Source: JAQVUB01 sp033809415 (lineage in GTDB: Bacteria > Verrucomicrobiota > Lentisphaeria > Oligosphaerales > Oligosphaeraceae). From it: 16,973 nucleotides of DNA. The stretch spans positions 1-16,973 of the forward strand of contig JAPXLT010000073.1 in assembly GCA_033809415.1 (NCBI GenBank). Direction: 5' to 3'. The notes below the pieces were generated by a model that saw only the letters and a list, made by a program, of their open reading frames with translations, searched no databases and had not been told where the DNA came from. The translations under genes and the position numbers were made by a program. This document shows, in pieces, positions 7,801 through 14,186 of the stretch (the first letter of the stretch is position 1; the number at the start of each line of letters is the position of its first letter).

Positions 7801-9599
7801 ACTGCACCATCACCGACAATGCAGCCCCACGCGGCGGCGGCGGGGTTTTCGAATGCACCGTCTATAATAGCATTGTCTGGAATAACCAGACCGAAGAAGA
7901 AGACGCGAACTACGACACCGATGAAACCTCCTATACTCCCTCCGAATTGTATTATTCCTGCTCCATGCCCAAGCCACAAGGTGCGGGAAATATCAGTGGT
8001 GCCCCCTGTTTTGTCGATGCCTTGCATGGCGATTTCCGCCTGCGCTCCGGTTCGCCCTGCATTGATGCTGGTGACAACAGGTTCGTGCAGTCTGCAACCG
8101 ACCTGGCCGGGAATCCGCGCATCAGCAACGCGAAGGTCGATATGGGCGCGTATGAAGACGCAGTGAATGGCTACGTCATTTCCGGGCGAGTACAGGGAAA
8201 TGGGACGCTTTCCCCGTTGACTGTAGTGGTGGCGGAGGGCGGTTCGGTGGCTTTTCATGCGACAGCCGGCGCCGGTGTTTTCCAGCATTTCCTGGTTGAC
8301 GGCGAAATTGTTTCCGAATCGCCGGACTATACGTGGGAAAATATCCAGGCCGATGGCATTATAACCGCTGTGTTCACCTCGGTGACTTGGTATGTGGACG
8401 ACGACCGTCCGGATGACAGCGGCAACGGCTTGAGCTGGAACGCGGCCAAGAAGACAATCCAAGCGGCGTTGGATATGGCCGTTGACGGCGACGAGGTAGT
8501 AGTCAAAGCCGGAGTTTACGAGCCGATTGATGGCTATGGCAAGAAAGTCACTGTCCGCAGTTTCTCAGGTGCCGAGGATACCATCATTGACGGCGGCGGC
8601 ACCCGACGCTGCGCGCTTGCTGCCAATTTGGTGGGGTTTACCTTGCGAAATGGCTCGGCGGATGCTGGCGGCGGCGCGTCGGAATGCGTCTTGAACCAGT
8701 GCGTTTTGGCCGGCAATAAGGCGATATCTGGCGGCGGAGCTTACAAAAGCACCCTGAACAACTGCCTCCTGACCGGCAATAAGGCGATGGCGACCTGGGG
8801 CGCCGGCGGTGGCGGAGCTGCTGCCAGCACCCTGAACAACTGCACGGTGGCTGGAAACTCGGCAGAAAAATATTATGGCGGAGTCTACAACTGTATCCTG
8901 CGAAATTGCATTGTTTGGGACAATTCCGCAGAGCCTGGCAGTGCCGGTTCTGATCATGTGTACTCCGAGTTCAGGTATTCCTGCTCTAAACCTCTGCCGG
9001 GAGGCGAGGGGAACATCTGTGAGGTGCCCCTGTTCGTTAGTGCTGAAGCGGGCGATTTTCGTTTGTCTGCGGAATCTCCCTGCAGGGATACCGGCAGCAA
9101 TGAGTTTGCCACCGGTGACGTTGATCTGGATGGAAATCCACGCATCTTTGGCGAAGCCGTCGATATGGGGGCATTCGAATTTGTCGTCATGCCCATTCTT
9201 GAATACGACTGGCAAAGCGGCTGGAATGTACTCTATCTGCCCTTTGATAGGCTTGATCGGGATACGGCCGCCGCACTGGCAGAAATGCCAGTTTTCAGAC
9301 TGTCCGCGAACACATACGTCAAGGATAAACCAGTATCGCTGCATACACCGCTGTGGGTCTTCTGCGCCGATCCCGAATCCGCACCGGATTTGCGCGGTAT
9401 TTTGACTCAAGGTGAACCAACAGACCCGCTCGATATCCCGGCTGGCCAGTGGGCACTGGTCGGTGCGCAATGCAAGACAGAGGAACTGTCAGATGAATAC
9501 GTCGTCTGGGAATGGCGCAATGGACGTGGACGATACAACCGCGTCAAGTCCCTGCAAGCAGGTCATGTCTATTTCATCTACCGATTCAAAACACCATGA
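4875..9599 (+). CDS. Giant exported protein with four PMP-like beta-helix modules (choice-of-anchor Q type)
   Basis: 1574 residues from the ATG. An unusually long N-region leads to the hydrophobic LTMLLTLLLAAAVQA, with likely cleavage after VQA near residue 47. Four homologous modules begin at W50, W384, W791 and W1172. Each opens with W(Y/H)VD..., an AKKTIQAA-type helix cap (QSIQEA in module 1) and a version of IRSVNGAEKTIIDGGG. Each continues with coils of the type GGGA...L.NC.L.GN.A and closes with a version of NGDFRLR.GSPCIDAG...DLAGNPRI...VDMGAYE. This fits a right-handed parallel beta-helix of the polymorphic outer membrane repeat kind. Two nearly identical 75-residue linker domains (716-790 and 1097-1171, from GYVISGRVQGNG to ENIQADGVITAVF) follow modules 2 and 3 but are missing after module 1. 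Residues 1444-1574 form a C-terminal SGWN domain like that of the upstream protease. I see no beta-barrel autotransporter domain, PEP-CTERM tail or LPXTG motif. Likely a surface adhesin or polymer-binding protein; the ligand is unknown. Confidence 0.88.
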   Translation: MKNARCCQMRQMPVVTLNFSWLIPDRKARKNLTMLLTLLLAAAVQAANIWYVDANLGKDGGSGATRDGAKQSIQEAIDAAAEGDIIEVNDGTYEPIQTADKAITIRSVNGPEKTIIDGGGVARCATLGGLSSEHKTVLDGFTLQNGYAGNEGEFPAQGGGAFGGTLNNCILVDNKAIGHGGGAYDCFLTNCTLTGNQAHMGGGAHSCLVMTNCTLIGNTVTGYGGGAYNGPLTNCIVVGNTAAEGGGLYMGGLINSTVIGNTATEIGGGAVLCGRIVNSIVWGNTAPEDANYSESYVYYSCTEPLPEGEEAGGGNISADPMFTDAENGDYTLKKDSPCIDKGSNEFVEIWDIETDLAGNPRIMGGTVDMGAYEASSEGVPNKTWYVDANQPDDAGDGRTWETAKKTIQAAINRAANDDTILVNDGTYEPIDASKKAIAIRSVNGAEKTIIDGGGVARCAALGSDSERKTTLEGFTLQNGCANDGGGGACSGTLRHCLVQNNSAKNGGGVYDCVVDNCVLANNSANKSGDDDDYKSYGGGAYKSVLANCVLRGNLADYYGGGASESELLNCLLTGNVAECGGGTCDSLLVNCTVTKNHADSGGGIAASYEGIRDSTAYNCIIWGNSAWTATNYDEDSNLAYSCSYPWASEGDGNISRRAPIFVDAANGDFRLRTGSPGIDAGNSEIFEEFAEVDTDLAGNPRISGAKIDMGAYEGAVDGYVISGRVQGNGILSPMTAVVIQGGSVTFTATATDGAFRHFEVDGVVVSESATYAWENIQADGVITAVFATSTWHVDANRPDDSGDGSSWDTAKKTIQAAIDKAAAGDLVLVKPGVYAPIAIDDKAITIRSVNGAATTVIDGNGEQRCATLSDSYFGRQTMLDGFTLQNGAATTSGGGLFGGTVLNCRITNCLAEGNDESERTNGGGGASYATLRSCILSKNKAPFGGAAEHCTLDNCVLTANQASNFGGGASSCILSNCTITDNAAPRGGGGVFECTVYNSIVWNNQTEEEDANYDTDETSYTPSELYYSCSMPKPQGAGNISGAPCFVDALHGDFRLRSGSPCIDAGDNRFVQSATDLAGNPRISNAKVDMGAYEDAVNGYVISGRVQGNGTLSPLTVVVAEGGSVAFHATAGAGVFQHFLVDGEIVSESPDYTWENIQADGIITAVFTSVTWYVDDDRPDDSGNGLSWNAAKKTIQAALDMAVDGDEVVVKAGVYEPIDGYGKKVTVRSFSGAEDTIIDGGGTRRCALAANLVGFTLRNGSADAGGGASECVLNQCVLAGNKAISGGGAYKSTLNNCLLTGNKAMATWGAGGGGAAASTLNNCTVAGNSAEKYYGGVYNCILRNCIVWDNSAEPGSAGSDHVYSEFRYSCSKPLPGGEGNICEVPLFVSAEAGDFRLSAESPCRDTGSNEFATGDVDLDGNPRIFGEAVDMGAFEFVVMPILEYDWQSGWNVLYLPFDRLDRDTAAALAEMPVFRLSANTYVKDKPVSLHTPLWVFCADPESAPDLRGILTQGEPTDPLDIPAGQWALVGAQCKTEELSDEYVVWEWRNGRGRYNRVKSLQAGHVYFIYRFKTP

Positions 9600-9600
9600 C

Positions 9601-9719
9601 CCATTTTTGTCCACGGAAAGCACGGAAAGCACGGAAAACTCGGAAAATTTGTAGGGTTGTTGCTTCGACGGATGGGATGGCACGCGGTTTAAAAGTAGCG
9701 CAACCGTCCCGGTTGTGAT
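9601..9719 (+). repeat. Dispersed composite repeat, forward copy (block C plus tail)
   Basis: It begins two bases after the beta-helix gene's stop codon. TTTTTGTCCACGGAAAGCAC starts three near-perfect 9-bp units; then come GGGTTGTTGCTTCGACGGAT, GGGATGGCACGCGG, TTTAAAAGTAGCGC and the hairpin CAACCG-TCC-CGGTTG. It matches the reverse complement of 264-370 closely. Blocks A and B are missing. No strong terminator is visible after the beta-helix gene. Confidence 0.8.
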
Positions 9720-9796
9720 TGATGTTTGCTCCCCCATGCTTGAACGCTCCCATGTGCAAGAGGCAGGATACAGATCGGCAGGATCGACCCGAGTTC

Positions 9797-9840
9797 GGCG
9801 TAACACATTACGCCGCAGGCGTTTAACCATGCTTAACCCC
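9797..9840 (+). repeat. Hairpin repeat block D, first copy
   Basis: GGCGTAA (9797-9803) and TTACGCC (9808-9814) form a perfect 7-bp stem with a CACA loop. An alternative overlapping hairpin is ACGCC-GCA-GGCGT (9810-9822). It is followed by TTAACCATGCTTAACCCC. The 20 bases at 9821-9840 differ at one position from those at 14061-14080, where the second copy lies. Function is unknown; it may be the end of another small non-autonomous repeat. Confidence 0.65.
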
Positions 9841-9861
9841 GTTCAAACGGCAAAATGAGTG

Positions 9862-9946
9862 TTTTTAATGGACGAATGGACAGGCACAAAAAATGTCACC
9901 TGCTGCACGTGTCCATTCCTGTCCCTGTCCATCGTCCATAAAAAAT
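9862..9946. repeat. Long imperfect inverted repeat
   Basis: The left arm (9862-9884, containing AATGGACGAATGGACAGG) and the right arm (9924-9946, containing CCTGTCCATCGTCCAT) are reverse complements over about 22 bases apart from one missing T and one mismatch. They enclose about 39 bases that hold another CATTCCTGTCC half-site. The T-run lies on the left and the A-run on the right of the plus strand, the wrong way round for a bidirectional intrinsic terminator. It looks more like a small foldback repeat. Confidence 0.6.
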
Positions 9947-9968
9947 CTTTCACAAAAAAGAAGATTTT
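9942..9968. repeat. AAAATCTT / AAGATTTT hairpin (block E, first copy)
   Basis: AAAATCTT (9942-9949) and AAGATTTT (9961-9968) form a perfect 8-bp stem with an 11-base loop. The surrounding 45 bases resemble 14199-14240 upstream of dgkA, which share AAAAATCTTTC, an A-run and GGGATAATAG-like sequence. It is probably another small repeated intergenic element. Confidence 0.45.
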
Positions 9969-10019
9969 GAGGGATAATAGCAGAAAAAACGGAAAAAACA
10001 GGAAAAAAGCTGTTTGGAT

Positions 10020-10050
10020 TTGCTTTTAGGAGAAAAAAAGGTAGTATATT
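10020..10050 (+). promoter_or_regulatory. Weak candidate promoter for the TIGR04073-like gene
   Basis: TTGCTT (10020-10025) is followed by TAGTAT at 16-base spacing or TATATT at 19-base spacing. It sits in an A/T-rich stretch about 75-100 bases before the gene. It is the best match in the gap but neither box is close to consensus. Confidence 0.3.
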
Positions 10051-10125
10051 ACGGAATACGTTTTTTTGTTCATACATTTGTCTGTCAATAAATATCATCA
10101 ACATTGTTGAGTAAGGAAGTTAAAC

Positions 10126-10989
10126 ATGTCAAAACGACAATTGAAAGCCTTTTGCTTCTGCCTGGTCATGTGGATGGTTGTTGCCTTGCCGACGTCAGCA
10201 CGCGCTCAGGAAGAAAAGTTTGACCTGAATGCGATCATCATCGATGCGGAGCTATATGTCTGGAACCGCATTTCCGATGTCCTTGACCTGTTTCGCGGCG
10301 GTCTGGCGGGCGGTCCCGGCATAGGCGCGGAAGTAGCCATCACCGAATATGTCCAATTAGGTGCTTATACTTCCTATGAACGTGGCGTTACTTTCCCACA
10401 CTTTGTCTTCCCCCTATGGCTGGTCGACTATTATGAAAAGAATGAGCCGATTTTTGTCTTCCATGAAGGGCGCTATGCAACAGCGGCATTTGGTCCGTGG
10501 CGGAGGGAGTCCAATGTGGAAGATTCCAGCATTGATCGGCACTTTCCGCGTCATAAATGGGATGTCCGTGCCCAACTCGATGCGGCCTTCATCCATGCCT
10601 ATCTGGCTTTCAGTCCCACCGAATTCTGGGACCTCCTGGCCGGCTTTGTCGGTTGGGACCCCGCCGCTGACGATCAACGGCTCGACTATGTCGCCACCCG
10701 TTATCCGGCGGATCAGTTTGGACGCGGCGTATCCAATATTCTGTTCGGTGTTTTCGAAGTGCCTCTGAACATCTTGCGGATTACCGCCGCTGAAGGTGAT
10801 CTTCCAGGAGTGTCCAAAGGGCTGGGGCTGGGTGTGTGGCGTTTTGTTTGCCGTGAAATTATCGGTGTCGTCGAGCTGGCCACCTTCCCATTCGGATGGC
10901 AACCTATCATCGAGCCGGAGTATGTCTTCCCCATCAATCAGAATGCCACTTGGCGGGTAAGACGCCCCGCTTTCCATAAGCAATACTAA
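10126..10989 (+). CDS. Exported protein resembling the exosortase-associated TIGR04073 family
   Basis: 287 residues with a clear signal peptide: basic MSKRQLK, hydrophobic core, likely cleavage after SARA at 27. Residues about 35-110 are rich in glycine and aromatics (GIGAEVAITEYVQLGAYTSY), suggesting outer-membrane or periplasmic beta structure. Residues 196-262 hold the block I recognise: FGRGVSNILFGVFEVP, then KGLGLGVW, then GVVELATFPFG. This matches my memory of TIGR04073, a family of unknown function found in genomes with exosortase sorting; I could not run a profile search. Family members I recall are shorter, so the extra N-terminal region is notable. No exosortase and no PEP-CTERM protein is visible in this window. 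The start is supported by AAGGAAG (10113-10119) six bases before the ATG. A strong terminator lies 17 bases after the stop, so the gene is probably transcribed alone. Confidence 0.7.
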   Translation: MSKRQLKAFCFCLVMWMVVALPTSARAQEEKFDLNAIIIDAELYVWNRISDVLDLFRGGLAGGPGIGAEVAITEYVQLGAYTSYERGVTFPHFVFPLWLVDYYEKNEPIFVFHEGRYATAAFGPWRRESNVEDSSIDRHFPRHKWDVRAQLDAAFIHAYLAFSPTEFWDLLAGFVGWDPAADDQRLDYVATRYPADQFGRGVSNILFGVFEVPLNILRITAAEGDLPGVSKGLGLGVWRFVCREIIGVVELATFPFGWQPIIEPEYVFPINQNATWRVRRPAFHKQY

Positions 10990-11006
10990 GCCGCCTAAAC
11001 TTTTAC

Positions 11007-11038
11007 AACCCGCCGTTGTTTTCAACTGCGGGTTTTTT
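11007..11038 (+). terminator. Rho-independent terminator
   Basis: AACCCGC pairs with GCGGGTT (7 bp). After a C/T mismatch the stem continues with GTTG and CAAC around a TTTT loop, and the 3' side runs straight into TTTTTT. It is a strong terminator for the exported protein gene upstream. It ends only 14 bases before the aroE ATG. Confidence 0.88.
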
Positions 11039-11052
11039 CGTTGCGATTTTTC

Positions 11053-11898
11053 ATGGGCAAAGACCGTTATGCATTGATTGGCTGGCCGGTTGCACACTCC
11101 GCATCGCCGCTGATGCAGGAGGCTGCATTCAAGGCAGCCGAGCTGAATGCTTCCTATGAATTGATTGCAGTGCCCCCGGAAAAACTTCCCGAAGCGGTGC
11201 TGAATCTGAAAAAGGAAGGGTACAGCGGATGGAACGTTACGGTCCCTCACAAGGAGAAGGTTCTGCCGCTGATCGATATCCTGGATGGCGAAGCCGAGAA
11301 AATCGGCAGTGTCAATACCATTTTACCAAGGCAAGGTAAACTATGGGGCTATTCCACGGATGGTTATGGATTGGCAAAAGCGCTTGAACGAAACTTCCAG
11401 TTGCAGACTCCTGGTGCCGACATCCTGTTTTTGGGTACCGGGGGCGCGGCGCGAGCGGCTGCCGTATATGCAGCAATGAAGGGGGCTTCCGTAATCACAC
11501 TGGTGAATCGGACGCTTGCGCGCGCAGAGGCGGTTGCGGAAAACATCCGGCGGATTTCCCCGAGCTGCCGGGTGCAGGTGCTGTCCCTGTCAGACCAGCG
11601 AGGGGTTTCTGTCGCCATGCGCCATGCACAGGTGCTGATTCATAGCACGTCGCTGGGATTGCATCCGCAAGACCCGCTGCCTTTTCCGCCGTCTGAAATT
11701 CCATCGGGTCTCCCAGTTTTTGACATGATATATGGCACTACGCCATTCCAGCAAATCTTGCAGCAGCAAGGCAATCCCGTCGCTTCCGGCTGGGATATGC
11801 TCATCTACCAGGGGTGCCGCAGCTTTGAACTCTGGACCGGGTTGCCGGCACCGGAACAAGCAATGCGTCAAGCACTCACTAACCACAGCAAATGCTAA
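11053..11898 (+). CDS. aroE: Shikimate dehydrogenase (NADP+)
   Basis: 281 residues from the ATG, the usual family length. The enzyme reduces 3-dehydroshikimate to shikimate in aromatic amino acid synthesis in the cytoplasm. Visible motifs: shikimate-binding HSASP (Ser16, Ser18); NVTVPHK with catalytic Lys67; SVNTI; STDGYG with catalytic Asp103; the nucleotide-binding loop LGTGGAARAAA; VNRT for the NADP phosphate; IHSTSLGL; FDMIYGTTPF; and the final GWDMLIYQG...WTG. The usual Asn before Thr-Asp-Gly is Ser101, a mild variation. An in-frame TTG at 11041 would add four residues but lies right after the terminator. Neither start has a visible Shine-Dalgarno. With the terminator 14 bases upstream, aroE must depend on readthrough or on a promoter inside the upstream gene. 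The lipoprotein gene follows after 24 bases and is probably co-transcribed. Confidence 0.93.
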   Translation: MGKDRYALIGWPVAHSASPLMQEAAFKAAELNASYELIAVPPEKLPEAVLNLKKEGYSGWNVTVPHKEKVLPLIDILDGEAEKIGSVNTILPRQGKLWGYSTDGYGLAKALERNFQLQTPGADILFLGTGGAARAAAVYAAMKGASVITLVNRTLARAEAVAENIRRISPSCRVQVLSLSDQRGVSVAMRHAQVLIHSTSLGLHPQDPLPFPPSEIPSGLPVFDMIYGTTPFQQILQQQGNPVASGWDMLIYQGCRSFELWTGLPAPEQAMRQALTNHSKC

Positions 11899-11922
11899 AC
11901 TAAACTACAGGAGGTATCAACG

Positions 11923-12516
11923 ATGATCCGCAAAACAACTCTTCTCTTGCTTCCCTTGCTCCTTTTATTTTCCTGCCGTTCGGTACAGCCGTCCAAACAA
12001 CCGGTTGCCGGCATGTATCCCACTGTCGACATCTCGAGGCGACTCGAGGATATGAAGGCATTTTCCTGCACCGAAGAACAACTTCGGGAAGCCCTGAAAT
12101 CGATCCGGATATGGGATTTTTTGCAAACTGCCGGCATGAAAGACAGCGAACTTTCTCTGGTTCGCCGCGGTTTGGCGGAACGCGGCTATGCTGAAATCGA
12201 TACAAGACATGTAAAAGAAATACCTATTCACTGGGTCACTTTTGCCAGTAAAGATGGCAAAAAGATGGAGATCAGCGCTGCTTTCTTGCAGATGCCGCCA
12301 CCGTCATGCCGCCAGGAAATCATGCTGGAAAAAACGCCGGGGCGCCAGGAAACCCGTACCGTACGACGAAACCGCAAGTTGGAATATCAGTATTTGAATC
12401 GCTGGCAATGCCCTACGCAAGACGGGGAACCGCTGGAAATCTGGAAAATATCCGACAAAAAGCGCAACCGTCCCGGCAATACCTACTGGGAACTGAGACG
12501 ATTCTTTGAGTTTTAA
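11923..12516 (+). CDS. Small lipoprotein of unknown function
   Basis: 197 residues with a type II signal: MIRKTTLLLLPLLLLFSC, giving a lipobox LFSC with Cys18 as the lipidated residue. I recognise no family. The mature part is polar and soluble, with a helical stretch (about 38-90, TEEQLREALKSIRIWDFLQT...) and a basic C-terminal third (TRTVRRNRKLEYQY, then DKKRNRPGN). The start is very well supported: AGGAGG (11909-11914) lies eight bases before the ATG, the best ribosome site in the window. It follows aroE by 24 bases, so it is probably in the same transcript, but nothing links it to aromatic synthesis. Bases 12461-12476, coding for part of KRNRPG, are identical to a 16-base stretch of the dispersed repeat, and another repeat fragment begins just after the stop codon. 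Confidence 0.8.
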   Translation: MIRKTTLLLLPLLLLFSCRSVQPSKQPVAGMYPTVDISRRLEDMKAFSCTEEQLREALKSIRIWDFLQTAGMKDSELSLVRRGLAERGYAEIDTRHVKEIPIHWVTFASKDGKKMEISAAFLQMPPPSCRQEIMLEKTPGRQETRTVRRNRKLEYQYLNRWQCPTQDGEPLEIWKISDKKRNRPGNTYWELRRFFEF

Positions 12517-12520
12517 CAAG

Positions 12521-12592
12521 GACGTCTATAACCTATTTTTTGTCCACGGAAAGCACGGATTTTTATTGGGTTGTTGTTTTGCAGGCATCGTG
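12521..12592 (+). repeat. Dispersed composite repeat, degenerate forward copy (parts of B and C)
   Basis: GACGTCTATAACCTATTTTT then TGTCCACGGAAAGCACGG and GGGTTGTTGTTTTGCAGGC match the B end, block C and the start of the tail in the copies at 264-427 and 13845-13986, with decay towards the right. It begins four bases after the lipoprotein stop codon and fills much of the gap before the metal transporter gene. Confidence 0.65.
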
Positions 12593-12658
12593 AATATACT
12601 TGCCGCGCTGCTTTTTTGTGTTTGATCGCCTGCTGGCAGGAAACTGGAGTTTGCGGCT

Positions 12659-13828
12659 ATGCTAACGGATATTCTGATTCGCTCAACCATCCCAGATTGG
12701 CAACAACCTGAGAATCCGGAGGTTCGCCAGGCCTACGGCAAGCTTTGCGGAAAAGTCGGTATTGTTGTCAATGCCGCTTTGTTTGCATTGAAGCTAAGTG
12801 TCGGGCTACTGATCGGAAGCGTGGCCGTCACCGCTGATGCCATCAACAACCTATCCGATGCCAGCACTGCCGTCATCACTCTGTTCGGCTTCAAGCTGTC
12901 GGCAAAGGTTGCCGATGATGAACATCCTTTTGGACATGGGCGCATCGAGTATATCGCCGCCCTGATTGTTGCGGTTGTCATCCTGGCAGTCGGCGTCCAT
13001 TTTCTCCAGGAATCCCTGCTTAAAATCTTCCGACCGGAAAAACTTCTGTTAAACCGCGCAGCCATAGCATTGTACGCGGGGACACTGCTGTTCAAGCTCT
13101 GGCTGCTAGGTTTCTACCGTAACATTGGCAAACGCATTTCATCGGAAGTGATTCGTGCGGCTTCCTTTGACATCATAAGCGATCTGCTGATCACGACAGT
13201 AGTTCTTCTGGCGATGCTGCTGGCGCCACATACCGATTTCCCGGTAGATGGCGTAGCCGGCACATTGGTCGCCCTGATGGTGCTCTTTGGCGGAGTCAAG
13301 ATCATCCGTGATACCATAGACCCCTTGCTGGGAATCCGTCCGGACAAAAAGCTGGTGGAAGAGTTACAGAGACGCCTGCTGGACTGCGAGGGGATTTCCG
13401 GAGTCCATGATATCATCATCCACAATTACGGACCCAACCAGCATTTTGCCAGCGCCCATGCGGAAGTCAGCAGCGAAGAAGATTTGCTGTCCGTGCACGA
13501 TATTCTGGAAGCCGCCGAGGTAGAAATTGCCCGCACCATGCCGGTACGCCTGATCCTGCACTGTGACCCGTTCGTCACCGATGATCCAAAGGTTAAAATG
13601 TGGCACCGCCGCGCTCTAAAGGCAGTCGAAAACATTGATCGAAAATTCAAACTCTATGACTTCCATCTAGAAGGCACCTCTGGCGCCCTGAAAATGCACT
13701 TCAATCTGCTGATCCCCAGAAATTATGCATTGAGCAAGGAAGAGCTTACCAGGCTGCTGACAACGTCTCTGCAAAGCTATGACGCCGATCTGACGTTGCA
13801 AGTTGATTATGTGAAGTCGTTTGTCTGA
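12659..13828 (+). CDS. Cation diffusion facilitator family transporter, manganese-type site predicted
   Basis: 389 residues. CDF proteins export divalent metals across the inner membrane in exchange for protons. Several hydrophobic helices fill about 33-215, with the family signature DEHPFGHGRIEY (87-98) after the second helix. The transport site is visible as Asn63-x3-Asp67 in helix 2 (DAINNLSDA) and Asp171-x3-Asp175 in helix 5 (SFDIISD). This N-D-D-D arrangement is the one described for manganese exporters such as pneumococcal MntE, whereas zinc exporters usually have His in helix 5. Manganese is therefore a guess from motif only. The cytoplasmic domain (about 220-300) has VHDIIIHNYGPNQHFASAHAEV. 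Another approximately 85 residues at the C-terminus resemble a second ferredoxin-like copy, as in some longer CDF members. GGAG (12646-12649) lies nine bases before the ATG. Two stop codons (TGA TGA) end the gene. It appears monocistronic. Confidence 0.9.
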   Translation: MLTDILIRSTIPDWQQPENPEVRQAYGKLCGKVGIVVNAALFALKLSVGLLIGSVAVTADAINNLSDASTAVITLFGFKLSAKVADDEHPFGHGRIEYIAALIVAVVILAVGVHFLQESLLKIFRPEKLLLNRAAIALYAGTLLFKLWLLGFYRNIGKRISSEVIRAASFDIISDLLITTVVLLAMLLAPHTDFPVDGVAGTLVALMVLFGGVKIIRDTIDPLLGIRPDKKLVEELQRRLLDCEGISGVHDIIIHNYGPNQHFASAHAEVSSEEDLLSVHDILEAAEVEIARTMPVRLILHCDPFVTDDPKVKMWHRRALKAVENIDRKFKLYDFHLEGTSGALKMHFNLLIPRNYALSKEELTRLLTTSLQSYDADLTLQVDYVKSFV

Positions 13829-13844
13829 TGACAATCTTGGCAAC

Positions 13845-13986
13845 CCATTTTTAACAACGAAAAGACACGAAAAGACTTGACGTGAACTGACGCCCACAAC
13901 CCACTTTTTGTCCACGGAAAGCACGGAAAGCGCGGAAAATTTTTATAGGGTTTGCTGCTTCGACGGATGAGATTGCACGCGGATTT
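13845..13986 (+). repeat. Dispersed composite repeat, forward copy (blocks A-B-C plus tail)
   Basis: Order on this strand: block A (TTTTTAACAACGAAAAGACA and CGAAAAG), block B (ACTTGACGTGAACTGACGCC then CACAACCC), block C (TTTTTGTCCACGGAAAGCAC then GGAAAGCGCGGAAAATTTTT) and tail (TTTGCTGCTTCGACGGATGA then GATTGCACGCGG). It parallels the reverse complement of 264-427 with point changes, and lacks the final CAACCG hairpin. It starts 16 bases after the transporter stop codon. Confidence 0.8.
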
Positions 13987-14033
13987 GTGGTTTTGGCTGT
14001 TGTTTTCTCCGACGGATCGGTCAGATCAGCCGG

Positions 14034-14134
14034 ATCGGCATAATGCTTTGCGCCGTAGGCGCTTAACCATGCTTAACCCCTGGCTTTAGCCTGGGGTGAG
14101 AAACCCACCCAAAGACAGTGCCTTGTAAAGGCAC
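14034..14134 (+). repeat. Hairpin repeat block D, second copy, with further stem-loops
   Basis: GCGCC-GTA-GGCGC (14050-14062) is followed by TTAACCATGCTTAACCCC, matching block D at 9810-9840. Beyond the shared part there are two more good hairpins: CCCC-T-GGC...GCC-T-GGGG (about 14077-14096) and GTGCCTT-GTA-AAGGCAC (14118-14134). None has a following T-run, so I do not call a terminator. I see no gene between 13829 and 14283; this region is all repeat and hairpin sequence. Confidence 0.6.
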
Positions 14135-14186
14135 CACAATCATTCGGATCAATCGGACAAACGATTGTGTGCCAATGACTTGAAGA

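Noticed and set aside
8565..9470. Long minus-strand open frames opposite the beta-helix gene (this one, 7794-8462 and others)
   Set aside because: They recur once per module because the modules are repeated. They have no ribosome site or protein family features.
9060..9599. Autotransporter beta-barrel or type IX secretion tail on the beta-helix protein
   Set aside because: There is no run of amphipathic strands ending in an aromatic residue and no type IX C-terminal motif. The tail instead resembles that of the upstream protease.
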